A program made the position numbers and the translations under genes. Shown in pieces: positions 46,923-55,898 of a DNA stretch of 64,000 nucleotides. This DNA is from JAHIQC01 sp964565645 (GTDB lineage: Bacteria; Actinomycetota; Coriobacteriia; Anaerosomatales; JAHIQC01). The DNA is taken from positions 124,001 to 188,000 of the forward strand of contig CAZMFQ010000004.1 of NCBI GenBank assembly GCA_964565645.1. The letters are read 5' to 3'. Position 1 is the first letter of the stretch; each line of letters starts with the position of its first letter. A model generated the notes under the pieces. It was given only the letters and a program-made list of their open reading frames with translations. It did not search any database and was not told the DNA's origin.

Positions 46923-47627
46923 CTAGTTCGCGTCGCGGATCGGGTAGGGCAGCTCGAACGTCTTGGGGTCGATCTTCTCGCCGGCCACCAGGCGCGTGAA
47001 CATCCGCGTCGTGGTGTCGAGTTCATAGGGTGCGCCGTCGTCTTTGGGGGTGTCGCCGCGCTTGATCACGCCGATGACCGAGCCGTCCTTGACGAGGTAG
47101 GTGATGTCCTCGGTGTACCAGCCGTTGGCCGCGCCGGGCATGTTCACGACGCTCTTGACCGTATAGACCATCCGCGTCGCCCCGGTCGCCGGATCGGTGC
47201 CGTCCTCCACGCTCTCCGGAGCGGGCTGCGAGTACTCGGCGAGGTAGCTCTCGACCGAGGAGACCGCCGGCTCGCAGACCTTCTCGTCCTCCTGGGCGAA
47301 GTACGCGGTCTTGCCGTCGGGCGACATGACGTCGCGCAGGTGCACGCCGTCCTGCCACACCGAGTATCGGAACTGGTCGCCGTCGACCCACACGGTGCCG
47401 GTGCCCTCGAAGGTGGTCTCACCCGCGGCGTTGACGGTCGTGAGCGTGAAATCGCCGGTGAGCGTGTCGGCCTCAAAGAACTCCTGGAGCGTGGGGTTGG
47501 GCTTGGACGAACCCGAGATCGCGGGCTTGCTCTCCTCGGCCTTGCCACCGCCGCACCCGGCGAGCACGCCCGCCAGCACGATCGCGCCCATCACGATGAC
47601 CGTCGCCTGCATGAACCTGCGCGCCAT
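46923..47627 (-). CDS. Predicted lipoprotein
   Basis: 234 residues with signal sequence and lipobox LAGVLAGC (Cys 25), then a short Ser/Lys-rich spacer. The mature domain (FTLTTVNAAGETTFEGTGTVWVDGDQFRYSVWQDGV, YTVKSVVNMPGAANGWYTEDITYLVKDGSVIGVIKRG) is a beta-rich fold of the kind seen in LolA-like or outer-surface lipid/ligand-binding proteins, but the family is not certain. Anchored on the outer face of the membrane. It lies 45 bases after mltG on the same strand, so it may be co-transcribed. Confidence 0.7.
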   Translation of the reverse strand: MARRFMQATVIVMGAIVLAGVLAGCGGGKAEESKPAISGSSKPNPTLQEFFEADTLTGDFTLTTVNAAGETTFEGTGTVWVDGDQFRYSVWQDGVHLRDVMSPDGKTAYFAQEDEKVCEPAVSSVESYLAEYSQPAPESVEDGTDPATGATRMVYTVKSVVNMPGAANGWYTEDITYLVKDGSVIGVIKRGDTPKDDGAPYELDTTTRMFTRLVAGEKIDPKTFELPYPIRDAN

Positions 47628-47672
47628 GACCCCGCTCCCCTCGCTTTGCGGGCGGCGCAGCGCCGACCGCTC

Positions 47673-48767
47673 CTAGAAGTTCTCCCGGTTCACCTTCACG
47701 GCCTTCTGGAACTCGTCGTAGGTCTCGCAGAAGGTCTGTGAACCGTCCTTGCCGGTGAGTACATAGTAAAGGTATTTCGTGTCGGCGGGGTGCGCCGCAG
47801 CCTCAAGCGAGGCCAAGCCCGGGTTCGAGATCGGTCCCGGCGGCAGGCCGTCGTGCACGTAGGTGTTGTAGGGCGTGTCGCGCTTGGTGTCCTCGTAGGT
47901 CACCTTGTCGCTGCCCTCGGGCATCTCGTAGAGCACAGTGGCACAGAGCTGCAGCCGCATGCCCTTCTTGAGGCGGTTGTAGATGACCGAGGAGACGAGC
48001 GGACGCTCCTCGGCGATCCGTGCCTCACGCTCCAGGATCGACGCGATCATGACCACGTCGTAGACGGTGAGGTTCTTGCTTTCGGCGAACGCCATGTCGA
48101 CCTGCGCGAAGTTCTTGTCGAACGCGTCGAGCATCTGGCCGACGATCTCCTGGGCGGTCGTGCCCTCGCGGATGCGGTAGGTCGCCGGGAACAGGAAGCC
48201 CTCGAGCGAGCCGCCGTTCGTGCCCTCGAGGTAGGGGCGCCCGTCGGTGAACTGTGCCGCGCCGGTGGTCATGAGCGCGAGCAGCTCGTCTTCGGGCACG
48301 CCGGTCTCCTTGGAGAAGCGCGCCGCGATCTGCCGCGCCGTGAAACCCTCGGGGATCACGACGTCGTAGTAGACGATCTCGGGGCCCTTGGCGAGCTGCG
48401 CGAGCACCGCGTCATAGGCGCTGCGCGTGGCGAACGAGTAGGTGCCGGCCTTGAGCTGACCGTCCGCCGCCGAGGAGCGTGCCTTCACGCGGAACATGAG
48501 CGCGTTGTCGACGACGCCGGCGTCCGCGAGCGTGCGCCCGATCTCGGCGGTGCTCGAGCCGGACTCGATGACGACCTCGACCGCCTGGCCGGAGGCGACC
48601 TGCGGAGCGTCGGGTTTGTAGAGCAGGTACCAGACGCCGAGCGCCGCGAGGATCGCCAGGATCACGAGCACGCCGAGTACGCCTGCCAGGACGCGGCCGC
48701 CCTTGCGGGGACGGGACTGCGACCTGCGGCGTGGCTGCGGGGTCTCGAGCGTGCTGCGTCGGGTCAT
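47673..48767 (-). CDS. mltG: Endolytic murein transglycosylase MltG
   Basis: 364 residues: cytoplasmic basic N-terminus (RRRSQSRPRKGG), one helix (VLAGVLGVLVILAILAALGVWYLLY), a LysM-like region and the YceG catalytic domain. The catalytic Glu is E246 in ASILEREARIAEE, followed by VSSVIYNRLKKGMRLQLCATVLY and the PYNTYVHDGLPPGPISNPGLASLEAA block, which are diagnostic. MltG cuts nascent glycan strands in the wall and sets their length. Upstream lies a TATACT -10 box (48843-48848). Confidence 0.95.
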   Translation of the reverse strand: MTRRSTLETPQPRRRSQSRPRKGGRVLAGVLGVLVILAILAALGVWYLLYKPDAPQVASGQAVEVVIESGSSTAEIGRTLADAGVVDNALMFRVKARSSAADGQLKAGTYSFATRSAYDAVLAQLAKGPEIVYYDVVIPEGFTARQIAARFSKETGVPEDELLALMTTGAAQFTDGRPYLEGTNGGSLEGFLFPATYRIREGTTAQEIVGQMLDAFDKNFAQVDMAFAESKNLTVYDVVMIASILEREARIAEERPLVSSVIYNRLKKGMRLQLCATVLYEMPEGSDKVTYEDTKRDTPYNTYVHDGLPPGPISNPGLASLEAAAHPADTKYLYYVLTGKDGSQTFCETYDEFQKAVKVNRENF

Positions 48768-49095
48768 GGGCCGGATCGTCCTTGTCGTGTGCTGTGTGAG
48801 CGCCCGGAGCGGGCCTCAGCGCCGCCGTTTCAGGCGACGCCAAGTATATCGTGAGCAAACGACACGCCGCAGTGACGACACCGGACCGTCACCGAGGGAT
48901 CGGGCGGCGTCTGGGCCCACTTCTCCGACCAACGGATTGCGGGCCACCGGCGCACACCTTGTCGCTATCACTCTGCTAGCATCGAGAGTATGATCCTGGT
49001 CAGCGACTGTTGATGGCCCTGCGCCATGCTGGACCCGCCGAGGAGAAGGGGGATCCAGCATGGGGGTCGACACACGAGTATCACGGAGGACCACC
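48768..49095. other. 328-base divergent gap between mltG and the second PIN operon
   Basis: It contains an extended -10 element for mltG (minus strand TATACT at 48843-48848) and a long inverted repeat at 49024-49063 in the leader of the plus-strand operon, with a GCCGAGGA octamer in its loop. Nothing else recognisable was seen. Confidence 0.5.
49024..49063 (+). promoter_or_regulatory. Leader inverted repeat of the second PIN toxin operon
   Basis: CCATGCTGGA (49024-49033) and TCCAGCATGG (49054-49063) are perfect ten-base arms around 20 bases, ending 33 bases before the antitoxin ATG. It may be an operator for the FitA-like antitoxin or a structured leader. GCCGAGGAG is in the loop. Confidence 0.5.
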
Positions 49096-49392
49096 ATGCC
49101 TGATCTGCTGATACGCGACCTGAGTCCCGAGATCATGGCGCGCCTCAAGTCCCAAGCGGCCGCACACGGCTGCTCGATGCAGTCGGAGGCCAAAGCGATC
49201 ATCGAACAAGGCGTTCAACTCTCGATGGAGGAATGGGCCGCGATGGTGAGGCGCTCTTCGGGGCAGCTAGCGGCGCGGCGCGGGCGGCTCGCAGGCTCCT
49301 CGGCGGAACTGATCCGCGAGGGACATGCGGAACGCGACGCCGCCATCGAGCGGGCGGTCCAGGACGCGAGCGACGGAGGCGAGGACGAGTGA
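49096..49392 (+). CDS. FitA/Arc-like RHH antitoxin
   Basis: 98 residues starting MPDLLIRDLSPEIMARLKSQAAAHGCSMQSEAKAIIEQ, the classic ribbon-helix-helix of FitA/VapB-like antitoxins, followed by a charged tail. ATG 49096 is preferred because GGAGGA lies five bases before it; an upstream ATG at 49060 falls within the inverted repeat. The stop overlaps the toxin start as GTGA. Confidence 0.9.
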   Translation: MPDLLIRDLSPEIMARLKSQAAAHGCSMQSEAKAIIEQGVQLSMEEWAAMVRRSSGQLAARRGRLAGSSAELIREGHAERDAAIERAVQDASDGGEDE

Positions 49393-49817
49393 GCCTGCCG
49401 GACGCGATCGTGCTCGATGCGAGCGCACTCGTCGCGTGCCTGCTCGGCGAGGCGCATGCCGAGGAGGCGCTCGCGCGGCTCGGTGCGGCCCGGACGCGGT
49501 TCGCACCCGAGCTCATCACGGCCGAGGTCGCGTCAGCGCTCCAGAAGCGTGCCCGGCGAGGCGACCTGACCGCGGAGGAGGCGCGGCTCAAGCGCAGGGA
49601 GTCGCAGCTGTTGCCCCTGCACGTGGTGCCGATGCGCAGCCTCGACGAGCGAGCCCTCGAACTCGGCATCGCGCTCGACCACTCGGTCTACGACTGCTTC
49701 TACCTCGCGCTCGCCATCGACAAGGAGTGCGCGGTGTTGACCGCCGACCGGCATCTCGCCGCCGCAGCAGGCAAGGCCGGACTCAAGCGATACGTGACGC
49801 TCCTCGGCGAAGCTTAG
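49389..49817 (+). CDS. PIN-domain ribonuclease toxin (VapC/FitB-like)
   Basis: 142 residues with PIN acidic residues in IVLDASALVACLL, LITAEVASALQKRAR, SVYDCFYLALAID and VLTADRHLA. Metal-dependent RNase that would cleave tRNA or rRNA when free of the antitoxin. GTG 49389 overlaps the antitoxin stop. Converges with the downstream lipoprotein gene over a 40-base gap containing only a weak GGATGCC/GGCGTCC hairpin. Confidence 0.92.
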   Translation: MSLPDAIVLDASALVACLLGEAHAEEALARLGAARTRFAPELITAEVASALQKRARRGDLTAEEARLKRRESQLLPLHVVPMRSLDERALELGIALDHSVYDCFYLALAIDKECAVLTADRHLAAAAGKAGLKRYVTLLGEA

Positions 49818-49857
49818 GGGCCGCGGCTACGAGCAGGATGCCACGCTGGCGGCGTCC

Positions 49858-50916
49858 CTACTTCTCGGTGCGCAGGATCTTGCCGGGGAAGATGCCGACG
49901 TTGTCGATCTCGACCTGGACGTCCTCGCCCTTGACCTCGATCTTGAACGCCACGGGGCTGTCGCCGGTCACGTCGTCGTTGACCTGGCCCGAGGCGTTGG
50001 GGCCGGTCGCCGAGATGTTGAGCGAGCCCATCCCCTTGCCCTTCATGACGCCGGCGCCCGCGATGATCGGGTCCCCGACCGGCGCGCCGGTCAGAAGGTC
50101 TGCGAGCGGCTCGTCGATGATGATGAAGGTGAGCGCGTCGTCGCGCGCGGATGCCTTGATGTCCCCAAGACCCTGGACGATGCCGCCGAAGTTCTCGCTG
50201 TACTTGCCGTCGACGGTGAGCGTCGCGTAGCCCTTGTAGATGCCGCCCTGAGCGACATCGCCGCCGGAGGCGAACAGGTCCAGGTCGTAGGTGAACGTCC
50301 AGCCCTGGTTCTCCTGCGTCTCGGTGCCCACGACCTTGATCGTCCAGTCGACGTCCTTGCCGCGCGCACGCGCCGCGTCGATGCGCGCCTGATCGGCGTC
50401 GCCGAGCCCGTAGGCCGAGAACCCGTCGACCTGCGCGGTCACGAGCGTCGTGGCGCCCTGGGTGGTCACCACCGAGGGCACGACCTCCCAGCTCTTGCCG
50501 TCCTCGGCATACTTGACGACGGTCGCTCCGGTGGGAGCCGGACCCGCGATCGCGAACCCGACCGAGCAGGGCTTGGCCGGCTCGGTGCCCGCGACGTCCA
50601 CGTAGACGCCGGGCACCACGATGCCCTCGACGCCGGCAGGCGCTTCGGTGATCGGGGTGACCTTCCACGTCGCGCCATCGGCGGCCCCGGGAGGCGCCCA
50701 CACGGCGGCCTTGCCGCCGGTAGAGTCCACGGCCACGCCGCCGCCCGCGTCGGTGATCTTCATCTCGGTGGTGGCGCCGGTATCGAGCGCGAACACGCTC
50801 GTCTCCTCGGCGGCCTTGCTCCCTGCCGAGGAACCGCCGCCGTCCTTGCCGCCACAGCCGGCCAACGACAGCACTGCCACGAGAACGCACACGGTGAGAA
50901 CGCGAGTCCAACGCAC
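49858..50916 (-). CDS. Predicted lipoprotein with beta-rich domains
   Basis: 352 residues; lipobox VLSLAGC (Cys 21) followed by a GGKDGGGSSAGSK spacer. The N-terminal half (MKITDAGGGVAVDSTGGKAAVWAPPGAA to GATVVKYAEDGKSWEVVPSVVTTQGATTLVTAQVDGFSAYGL) resembles ZU5/Ig-type surface modules. The second half is a different beta domain (WTFTYDLDLFASGGD to FIIIDEPLADLL). GTG 50916 is chosen because AGGGAGG lies six bases upstream; an upstream in-frame ATG (50952) lacks one. Function unknown, extracytoplasmic. Confidence 0.7.
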   Translation of the reverse strand: MRWTRVLTVCVLVAVLSLAGCGGKDGGGSSAGSKAAEETSVFALDTGATTEMKITDAGGGVAVDSTGGKAAVWAPPGAADGATWKVTPITEAPAGVEGIVVPGVYVDVAGTEPAKPCSVGFAIAGPAPTGATVVKYAEDGKSWEVVPSVVTTQGATTLVTAQVDGFSAYGLGDADQARIDAARARGKDVDWTIKVVGTETQENQGWTFTYDLDLFASGGDVAQGGIYKGYATLTVDGKYSENFGGIVQGLGDIKASARDDALTFIIIDEPLADLLTGAPVGDPIIAGAGVMKGKGMGSLNISATGPNASGQVNDDVTGDSPVAFKIEVKGEDVQVEIDNVGIFPGKILRTEK

Positions 50917-50955
50917 GGCGAACCTCCCTGATTCCACCCCTACCCTGCGCAAAGC

Positions 50956-51843
50956 CTACTGCAGCGTCACGTTCTGCGCCACGATGAGCCCGTTGGCGGT
51001 GAACGGCTGGTCGACGGCGTTCAGGGGCGAGCTCACGTCGTACTCGAACTCACCGATCACACCGCGGTCGATGTGCAAGGTGACCATGAGTTCGTCGCCG
51101 GGATGTGCGCCGGTCAGAGGCACCGTGAAGTTGAAGGACTCGCCCTTGCCGCGCGGTACCCAGCCGAGCAGCCGTCCGGGCACCCCGTCCTCCATGATGT
51201 GGACCGCCACCCAGCTCGGGCCCGGCAGACGGACGTACTCCACGAGCAGCGTGCCGCCCTCGCCGAGCTTCTGGTCCTTCACGAGCATCGCGCCGAGGTT
51301 CTGCGGGGCCTCGACACCGTACAGTTCGAGGTCCACGTCGGCCTCGATCGGGTCGCCGTCCACAAAGATCGGCTTGTCGAAACTGCGCTCAGGCCGGTTG
51401 GGGTCGTACTCGAACACCGAGGACTGGCCGCGGTCCACATGCAGCGCGACCCGGACCCGCGAGGCGTCGGCGGCGTCGAGCGGCACGATCACGTCGCGGC
51501 TCACACCCTCCGGCACCCGCACCCGTCCGAGCACGCCACCCGGCGAACTGAGGGAGCGCACCACGAGCCACCCGGGCGACGGCGCGAGCACACGATCGAC
51601 CACGACGCCCTTGGCGGAGCGGTTCTCCTCGGGCGCCTCGATCTCGGAACTGCCACGAGGCGCGACCACACCGAGGCCCATGCCGGGGCCGGGCGTCGGT
51701 CCCGAGCCGCCCATGCCCATGCCGCCCGAGCCTCCCGCTTCGCTCCCCGCCGAGGAACAGCCGGCGACGGCGAGGGCAAGCAGCAGCGACGCGGCCAGGC
51801 CGGTTCGGACCAGGGCTGTGGTGACGGTGCGGCGAAGCGGCAT
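50956..51843 (-). CDS. Lipoprotein with two tandem DUF7282-like domains
   Basis: 295 residues; lipobox LALAVAGC (Cys 29), then a Gly/Met/Pro-rich spacer (GGMGMGGSGPTPGPGMGLG). Two homologous domains follow: PGWLVVRSLSSPGGVLGRVRVPEG...RVRVALHVDRG...FEYDPNRP and PSWVAVHIMEDGVPGRLLGWVPRG...ELMVTLHIDRG...FEYDVSSP. The W-x-V-h pattern with terminal LH-DRG matches the DUF7282 type of surface domain. Function unknown; attached to the outer face of the membrane. It is transcribed divergently from the histidine kinase gene, 147 bases away. Confidence 0.72.
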   Translation of the reverse strand: MPLRRTVTTALVRTGLAASLLLALAVAGCSSAGSEAGGSGGMGMGGSGPTPGPGMGLGVVAPRGSSEIEAPEENRSAKGVVVDRVLAPSPGWLVVRSLSSPGGVLGRVRVPEGVSRDVIVPLDAADASRVRVALHVDRGQSSVFEYDPNRPERSFDKPIFVDGDPIEADVDLELYGVEAPQNLGAMLVKDQKLGEGGTLLVEYVRLPGPSWVAVHIMEDGVPGRLLGWVPRGKGESFNFTVPLTGAHPGDELMVTLHIDRGVIGEFEYDVSSPLNAVDQPFTANGLIVAQNVTLQ

Positions 51844-51990
51844 CGGTACGACCTGCTTTCGTGCGGGGAGCGCGGCTTGCGAGGACTATACCCCGCTCGT
51901 GGGCCCGTGCGCACGAGCGGCGCCGCTCGTCGGGTGGTCGGCCCCCGTGCGTGCCCGCAGGGGTACACTCATCTCGGGGAGGCGAGCTTC

Positions 51991-54117
51991 TTGTCTGCGT
52001 TGCCAACCGATGAGGTGGCTGCACCGCGACTTTGGCTGACACAGCACCCGCTGTGGCTCAAGGCGCTCGTGTACGGCGTCCTGTACTTCACGGCCGCTGA
52101 ACTCGGCAACCTCCTTTCTGTCCAGCGGACCTTCTCCACCGTATGGCCCGCAGCCGGCCTCGCGGTGGGCGTGTTGCTTCTGTGCGACCGCAGAGAGTGG
52201 CCGGTGCTGCTGCTTGCCGGCGCGCTGGGCAACATCGTCTCCGACCTCGACCATGGCCGACAGTTGAGCATGGTTCTCGGCTTCGCGCTGGCCAACGTGA
52301 GCGAGGCCTTCCTCGCCGCATGGCTCGTCCGCCGCGCGCTCGGGCAGAATCCGCAGCTCGTCGCGCTGCACGAGGTGATGGTCCTGGGCGGGGCCGGAGC
52401 GCTGCTGAGCCCTATGCTCGGCGCGACACTCGGGACACTGACGGTGCACCTGGCGGTCGGCTCAGAGAACCCCATCACCGTCTGGTATACGTGGTGGATC
52501 GGCGATGTACTGGGGATCATCATCGTCGCGCCGCTCGTGCTCGTGGCGGGCGGATGGATGCGCCGCGAGAGCCGGAGCCACATCGCTCAGCCGGCGGGCG
52601 CGCTTCGCATCATCGAACTCTCGACCCTCATCGTCGCCCTGGCGATCGCGTCGTGGGTGATCTTCAGCGCGCATACGGGTGGTCAGGCGTGGAAGTACCT
52701 GCTCGTCCCGCTGCTCGTGTGGGCGGGACTCCGCTTCGGCATCGCTGCCTGCGCCGGTGCCGCGGCGATGATCACCGTGGTCGGCGTGGCGAGTCTGAGC
52801 TCGAGCGCGACCCGCGTTGCGCTCGCCTCGGAGCAGACAGCGCTTCTCGTTCTGCAGATGCAGCTGTTCATGGCAGTCGCGTCCTTCACCTCGCTCGCAC
52901 TCGCCGCACTCGTGGAGCAGAACCGCGAGACGGCCGAGGCCGCGAACATCACTGCGGAGAAGTACCGCGTGCTCTTCGAAGCGGTGCCGATGGGGATCAC
53001 GGTGAGCGACCCGGACGGCGCGATCATCGAAAGCAGCCGGTTCGCAGAAGGCATCCTCGGCGTATCGAGCGACGAGCAGCGCAGCCGCAGCATCGACGAC
53101 GCCAAGTGGGAGATCATCCACTCGGACGGCACCCCCTACGAGCCCGATGAGTACGGGACGGTTCGCGCGTTGCGCAATCACGCCATCGCCTACGACCACG
53201 ACATGGGCATCGTGAGCGATCTGGGCGTCCGATGGATCGACGTGACAACGATCCCGCTCGAGCTTGAGGGCTACGGAGTGATCGCGGCGTATGCGGACGT
53301 GACCGAGCGCCACGAGGCTCAGGCCGACCTGGCCCGCTACAAGGAGAACCTCGAGGAACTCGTCTCGGCGCGCACGGCCGAGCTCGAGCAGGCGAACGAG
53401 GAGCTGCGAGAGGCCTCCTCGGCCAAGAACCGGTTCCTGGCGAGTATGAGCCACGAGTTGCGCACGCCCCTCAACGCGATCATCGGCTTCTCCGGGGTGC
53501 TCAAGCAGGGACTCGCCGGTGAGCTGACCGAGGAACAGGCCAAGCAGGTCGGCATGATCAAGGACTCCGGAGACCACCTGCTCACGATGGTCAACGACAT
53601 CCTCGACCTCTCCCGCATCGAGGAGGGCCACGTCAAGGTGGGTATCACGAGGTTCGCGCTCGCCGACCTGATCGAGACGGTCGCGCACTCCACCAGGCCG
53701 GCCGCGCTCGCCAAGGGGCTCGAGTTCATCACCTCGGTCGGCGATGAGGCCGGTCAGGTCGTCACCGATCGCGACAAGGTCTTTCAGATCCTCGTGAACC
53801 TGGCGGACAACGCGATCAAGTTCACCGCGAGCGGCTCGATCACGCTTTCCGCGGACGTGGACGGATCGATCCTTCGCCTGCAGGTCGCCGACACGGGCAT
53901 CGGCATCAGCGACGAGGACCTGCCCCGCGTGATGGAGGAGTTCTCGCAGGTCGAGGCGGTCGGCGGTATGAAGCCGCCGGGTACCGGCTTGGGGCTGGCG
54001 ATCACGAGCAGGGTCGCGATGCTCCTGGGCGGAGACCTGAGCGTGTGGAGCGAACCGGGCGTCGGCTCGACGTTCACGGTCGAGATCCCGCTCGCCCAGG
54101 AGCCGAGCGTCGGCTGA
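51991..54117 (+). CDS. Membrane sensor histidine kinase (MASE1-PAS-HisKA-HATPase)
   Basis: 708 residues. Residues about 15-310 form a MASE1 membrane sensor with around eight helices (YFTAAELGNLL, TVWPAAGLAVGVLLL). A PAS domain (about 325-440) ends ADVTERHEAQ and leads into a coiled coil. HisKA has H488 in ASMSHELRTPLNAIIGF. The HATPase has N box LVNLADNAIKF, DTGIGIS and GTGLGLAIT. The start is TTG 51991 after GGGGAGG with an eight-base spacer, and TACACT (51964) is a possible -10 box. No response regulator is adjacent, so it is an orphan kinase. Confidence 0.93.
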   Translation: MSALPTDEVAAPRLWLTQHPLWLKALVYGVLYFTAAELGNLLSVQRTFSTVWPAAGLAVGVLLLCDRREWPVLLLAGALGNIVSDLDHGRQLSMVLGFALANVSEAFLAAWLVRRALGQNPQLVALHEVMVLGGAGALLSPMLGATLGTLTVHLAVGSENPITVWYTWWIGDVLGIIIVAPLVLVAGGWMRRESRSHIAQPAGALRIIELSTLIVALAIASWVIFSAHTGGQAWKYLLVPLLVWAGLRFGIAACAGAAAMITVVGVASLSSSATRVALASEQTALLVLQMQLFMAVASFTSLALAALVEQNRETAEAANITAEKYRVLFEAVPMGITVSDPDGAIIESSRFAEGILGVSSDEQRSRSIDDAKWEIIHSDGTPYEPDEYGTVRALRNHAIAYDHDMGIVSDLGVRWIDVTTIPLELEGYGVIAAYADVTERHEAQADLARYKENLEELVSARTAELEQANEELREASSAKNRFLASMSHELRTPLNAIIGFSGVLKQGLAGELTEEQAKQVGMIKDSGDHLLTMVNDILDLSRIEEGHVKVGITRFALADLIETVAHSTRPAALAKGLEFITSVGDEAGQVVTDRDKVFQILVNLADNAIKFTASGSITLSADVDGSILRLQVADTGIGISDEDLPRVMEEFSQVEAVGGMKPPGTGLGLAITSRVAMLLGGDLSVWSEPGVGSTFTVEIPLAQEPSVG

Positions 54118-54126
54118 GAGTCGTCC

Positions 54127-54154
54127 CCCCGGCGACGCTGGCGCGCCGCCGGGG
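54127..54154. terminator. Possible bidirectional terminator
   Basis: CCCCGGCG and CGCCGGGG form a perfect eight-base stem with a 12-base loop in the 45-base gap between convergent genes. No U-tract. Confidence 0.5.
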
Positions 54155-54162
54155 ATCAGCGA

Positions 54163-55422
54163 CTACTGGGCGGCAGGTTCCGCGAGCATGCCGGTCGGCG
54201 CGAGCGCCTCACGGATCGCGGCCTCGGAGGTCTCCGACTCGCAGAACCCGACCGTGAGGGCGCCGTTCTTGAAGTCGTAGGTGGCCGACTTGAGCCCCGG
54301 CAGCGGCCTGATCGCATCGAACAGCGCCTTGCCCGTGGCGGTCGGGTCCTTATCGCCCGCCGAGGCGACCGGGATATCCACGGTCACGCAGGCCTCGCCC
54401 TGGACGAAGACCTCCGCCACCGTGTCGCCCACGACCTGCGGCTTGGCGGCCTGGATACCGAGCGCCACCGCCGCGATCACGAGGACGCCAGCGATGATCG
54501 CGGTGACCATGCGGCGCTTGGCGGCGCCGGCTGCCGAACCGCCGGAGGCGTCGCCGTCGGCATCGGATGCATCGTCGGCAGCGTCGTCATCGGCCGCATG
54601 AGCGGCCGCGAATGTCGCGACAGGGCCGGTGGCCGCGCCGTCGGCCGGCTCCTCGGCGGCATCCGCATCGGCGGTGCGCGCCGCGATCTTGCCGCGTGCG
54701 CCCATCACGACCATGACGCCGCCCACGAGCAGCACCACGACGAGCAGGATGCTCACGAACGTCCCCTGTGAACCGCCGGGCGCACTCACGCTCGCGCCCG
54801 AGCCGGTGGTGGCGGCAGGCTGTGCTGCGGGCTCCGTGTAGGTCACCGCGAGGTCGACGACGTCTCCGGCCTTCACGTCTTTCACGGTCTTGGCGTAGTA
54901 GTCACTCGTGGAGTCCCCGGCCATGATCTGCGCGCCGGGGGCCGGGGTCACGATCTGCGCGCCCTTGGGCATGAGCACAGCGACGCGGACCTGGGGCAGG
55001 TCCTCGGCGGCCGGCCAGGTGAGCGCGGTCGTGTACGCGGTGCCGTCGAACGTGCGGCCCGCGGGCAGGAGCATCTCGATCTGCGCGATGCGCGCCTGGG
55101 TGAGCGTGAAGGCGTAGATGTCCGCCGCGCCCTCGGTGGTCTTGGCGAACTTGAGCTCGGGGTCCTGTGCGGGATCGCCGCCCAGGATCTCGCCGATCCA
55201 CTGCACCTCGGCGCCGGCGGGCACCGAGAGGCGAGCCTGTGCGGGCAGGGTGACGCCCTCGGCGAGCTCGGCGTACACGGTCATGACGCCGCCGGACTCC
55301 TCGGCGTGGAACACGATATCGACCGTCTGCCACGGCGAGGGCGCGGCGAACGCGGCCGACGCGAACGCGAGCTGCAGCAGGCACAGAACGGTCACGAGTG
55401 TGATGCGAAGCGAGTGGCGCAT
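54163..55422 (-). CDS. Exported two-helix protein with C-terminal HMA-like domain
   Basis: 419 residues. A signal peptide ends FAAA. An extracytoplasmic beta domain (VDIVFHAEESGGVMTVYAEL, residues about 30-200) precedes a helix (VSILLVVVLLVGGVMVVMG), an acidic Ala/Asp-rich linker, a second helix (RRMVTAIIAGVLVIAAVALGI) and a C-terminal ferredoxin-like domain resembling heavy-metal-associated (HMA) domains (CVTVDIPV...LPGLKSATYDFKNGALTVGFCESETSEAAIREAL) but without the CxxC metal site. ATG 55422 follows AGGAGA. A metal or redox role is possible but not shown. Confidence 0.65.
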   Translation of the reverse strand: MRHSLRITLVTVLCLLQLAFASAAFAAPSPWQTVDIVFHAEESGGVMTVYAELAEGVTLPAQARLSVPAGAEVQWIGEILGGDPAQDPELKFAKTTEGAADIYAFTLTQARIAQIEMLLPAGRTFDGTAYTTALTWPAAEDLPQVRVAVLMPKGAQIVTPAPGAQIMAGDSTSDYYAKTVKDVKAGDVVDLAVTYTEPAAQPAATTGSGASVSAPGGSQGTFVSILLVVVLLVGGVMVVMGARGKIAARTADADAAEEPADGAATGPVATFAAAHAADDDAADDASDADGDASGGSAAGAAKRRMVTAIIAGVLVIAAVALGIQAAKPQVVGDTVAEVFVQGEACVTVDIPVASAGDKDPTATGKALFDAIRPLPGLKSATYDFKNGALTVGFCESETSEAAIREALAPTGMLAEPAAQ

Positions 55423-55471
55423 GGGGTTCTCCTGATCAGACGAAGGCGAGCGGGGAACGTGCATCGCATCG

Positions 55472-55810
55472 TCAGATCCGAAGGGCGGCCGTCCTCACGA
55501 GCGCGAGCGGCCCCGCGTCGCGCATACATGCGAAGGAGTCACGCGCCGAGGTGATCATGGAGTGCAGGAGCGCTCCGCCGGCGAAAGCGGCGAGCAGGCG
55601 GCCGAGGGCACGCACGATGGCCGCGGCCGCACCGCGCGGGCGATCCGCGCCGTCCACGCACTCGTGCGCGCACGAGACACAGCCGCCCTCGGCGCACAAC
55701 CCGACAAGAAGCACGCCCGCGGCGAGTAGCGCCGCGACGGCCACAGCCCGCAGCAGCAGGCCGGTATCGGGTCGGACGAATGCGAGCACGGAGGGCTCCT
55801 CGGCATACAT
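55472..55810 (-). CDS. Small cysteine-containing membrane protein
   Basis: 112 residues with helix LLLRAVAVAALLAAGVLLVGLC, a cysteine-rich loop (CAEGGCVSCAHEC) and a second hydrophobic segment (ALGRLLAAFAGGALLH). It lies upstream of the HMA-like protein gene by 49 bases on the same strand and may be part of the same transcript; the four loop cysteines could bind metal or form disulphides. ATG 55810 is chosen; codons 3-5 come from a GCCGAGGAG motif. No strong ribosome site, so the start is tentative. Confidence 0.55.
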   Translation of the reverse strand: MYAEEPSVLAFVRPDTGLLLRAVAVAALLAAGVLLVGLCAEGGCVSCAHECVDGADRPRGAAAAIVRALGRLLAAFAGGALLHSMITSARDSFACMRDAGPLALVRTAALRI

Positions 55811-55898
55811 CGAGCGGACGGGCAGGGATAAGACTAGCGGATGGCGTGCCAGTCGCAAGTGCGACGGGCATCCTAGGCCACCTGCTTCCCGGTCGGGT

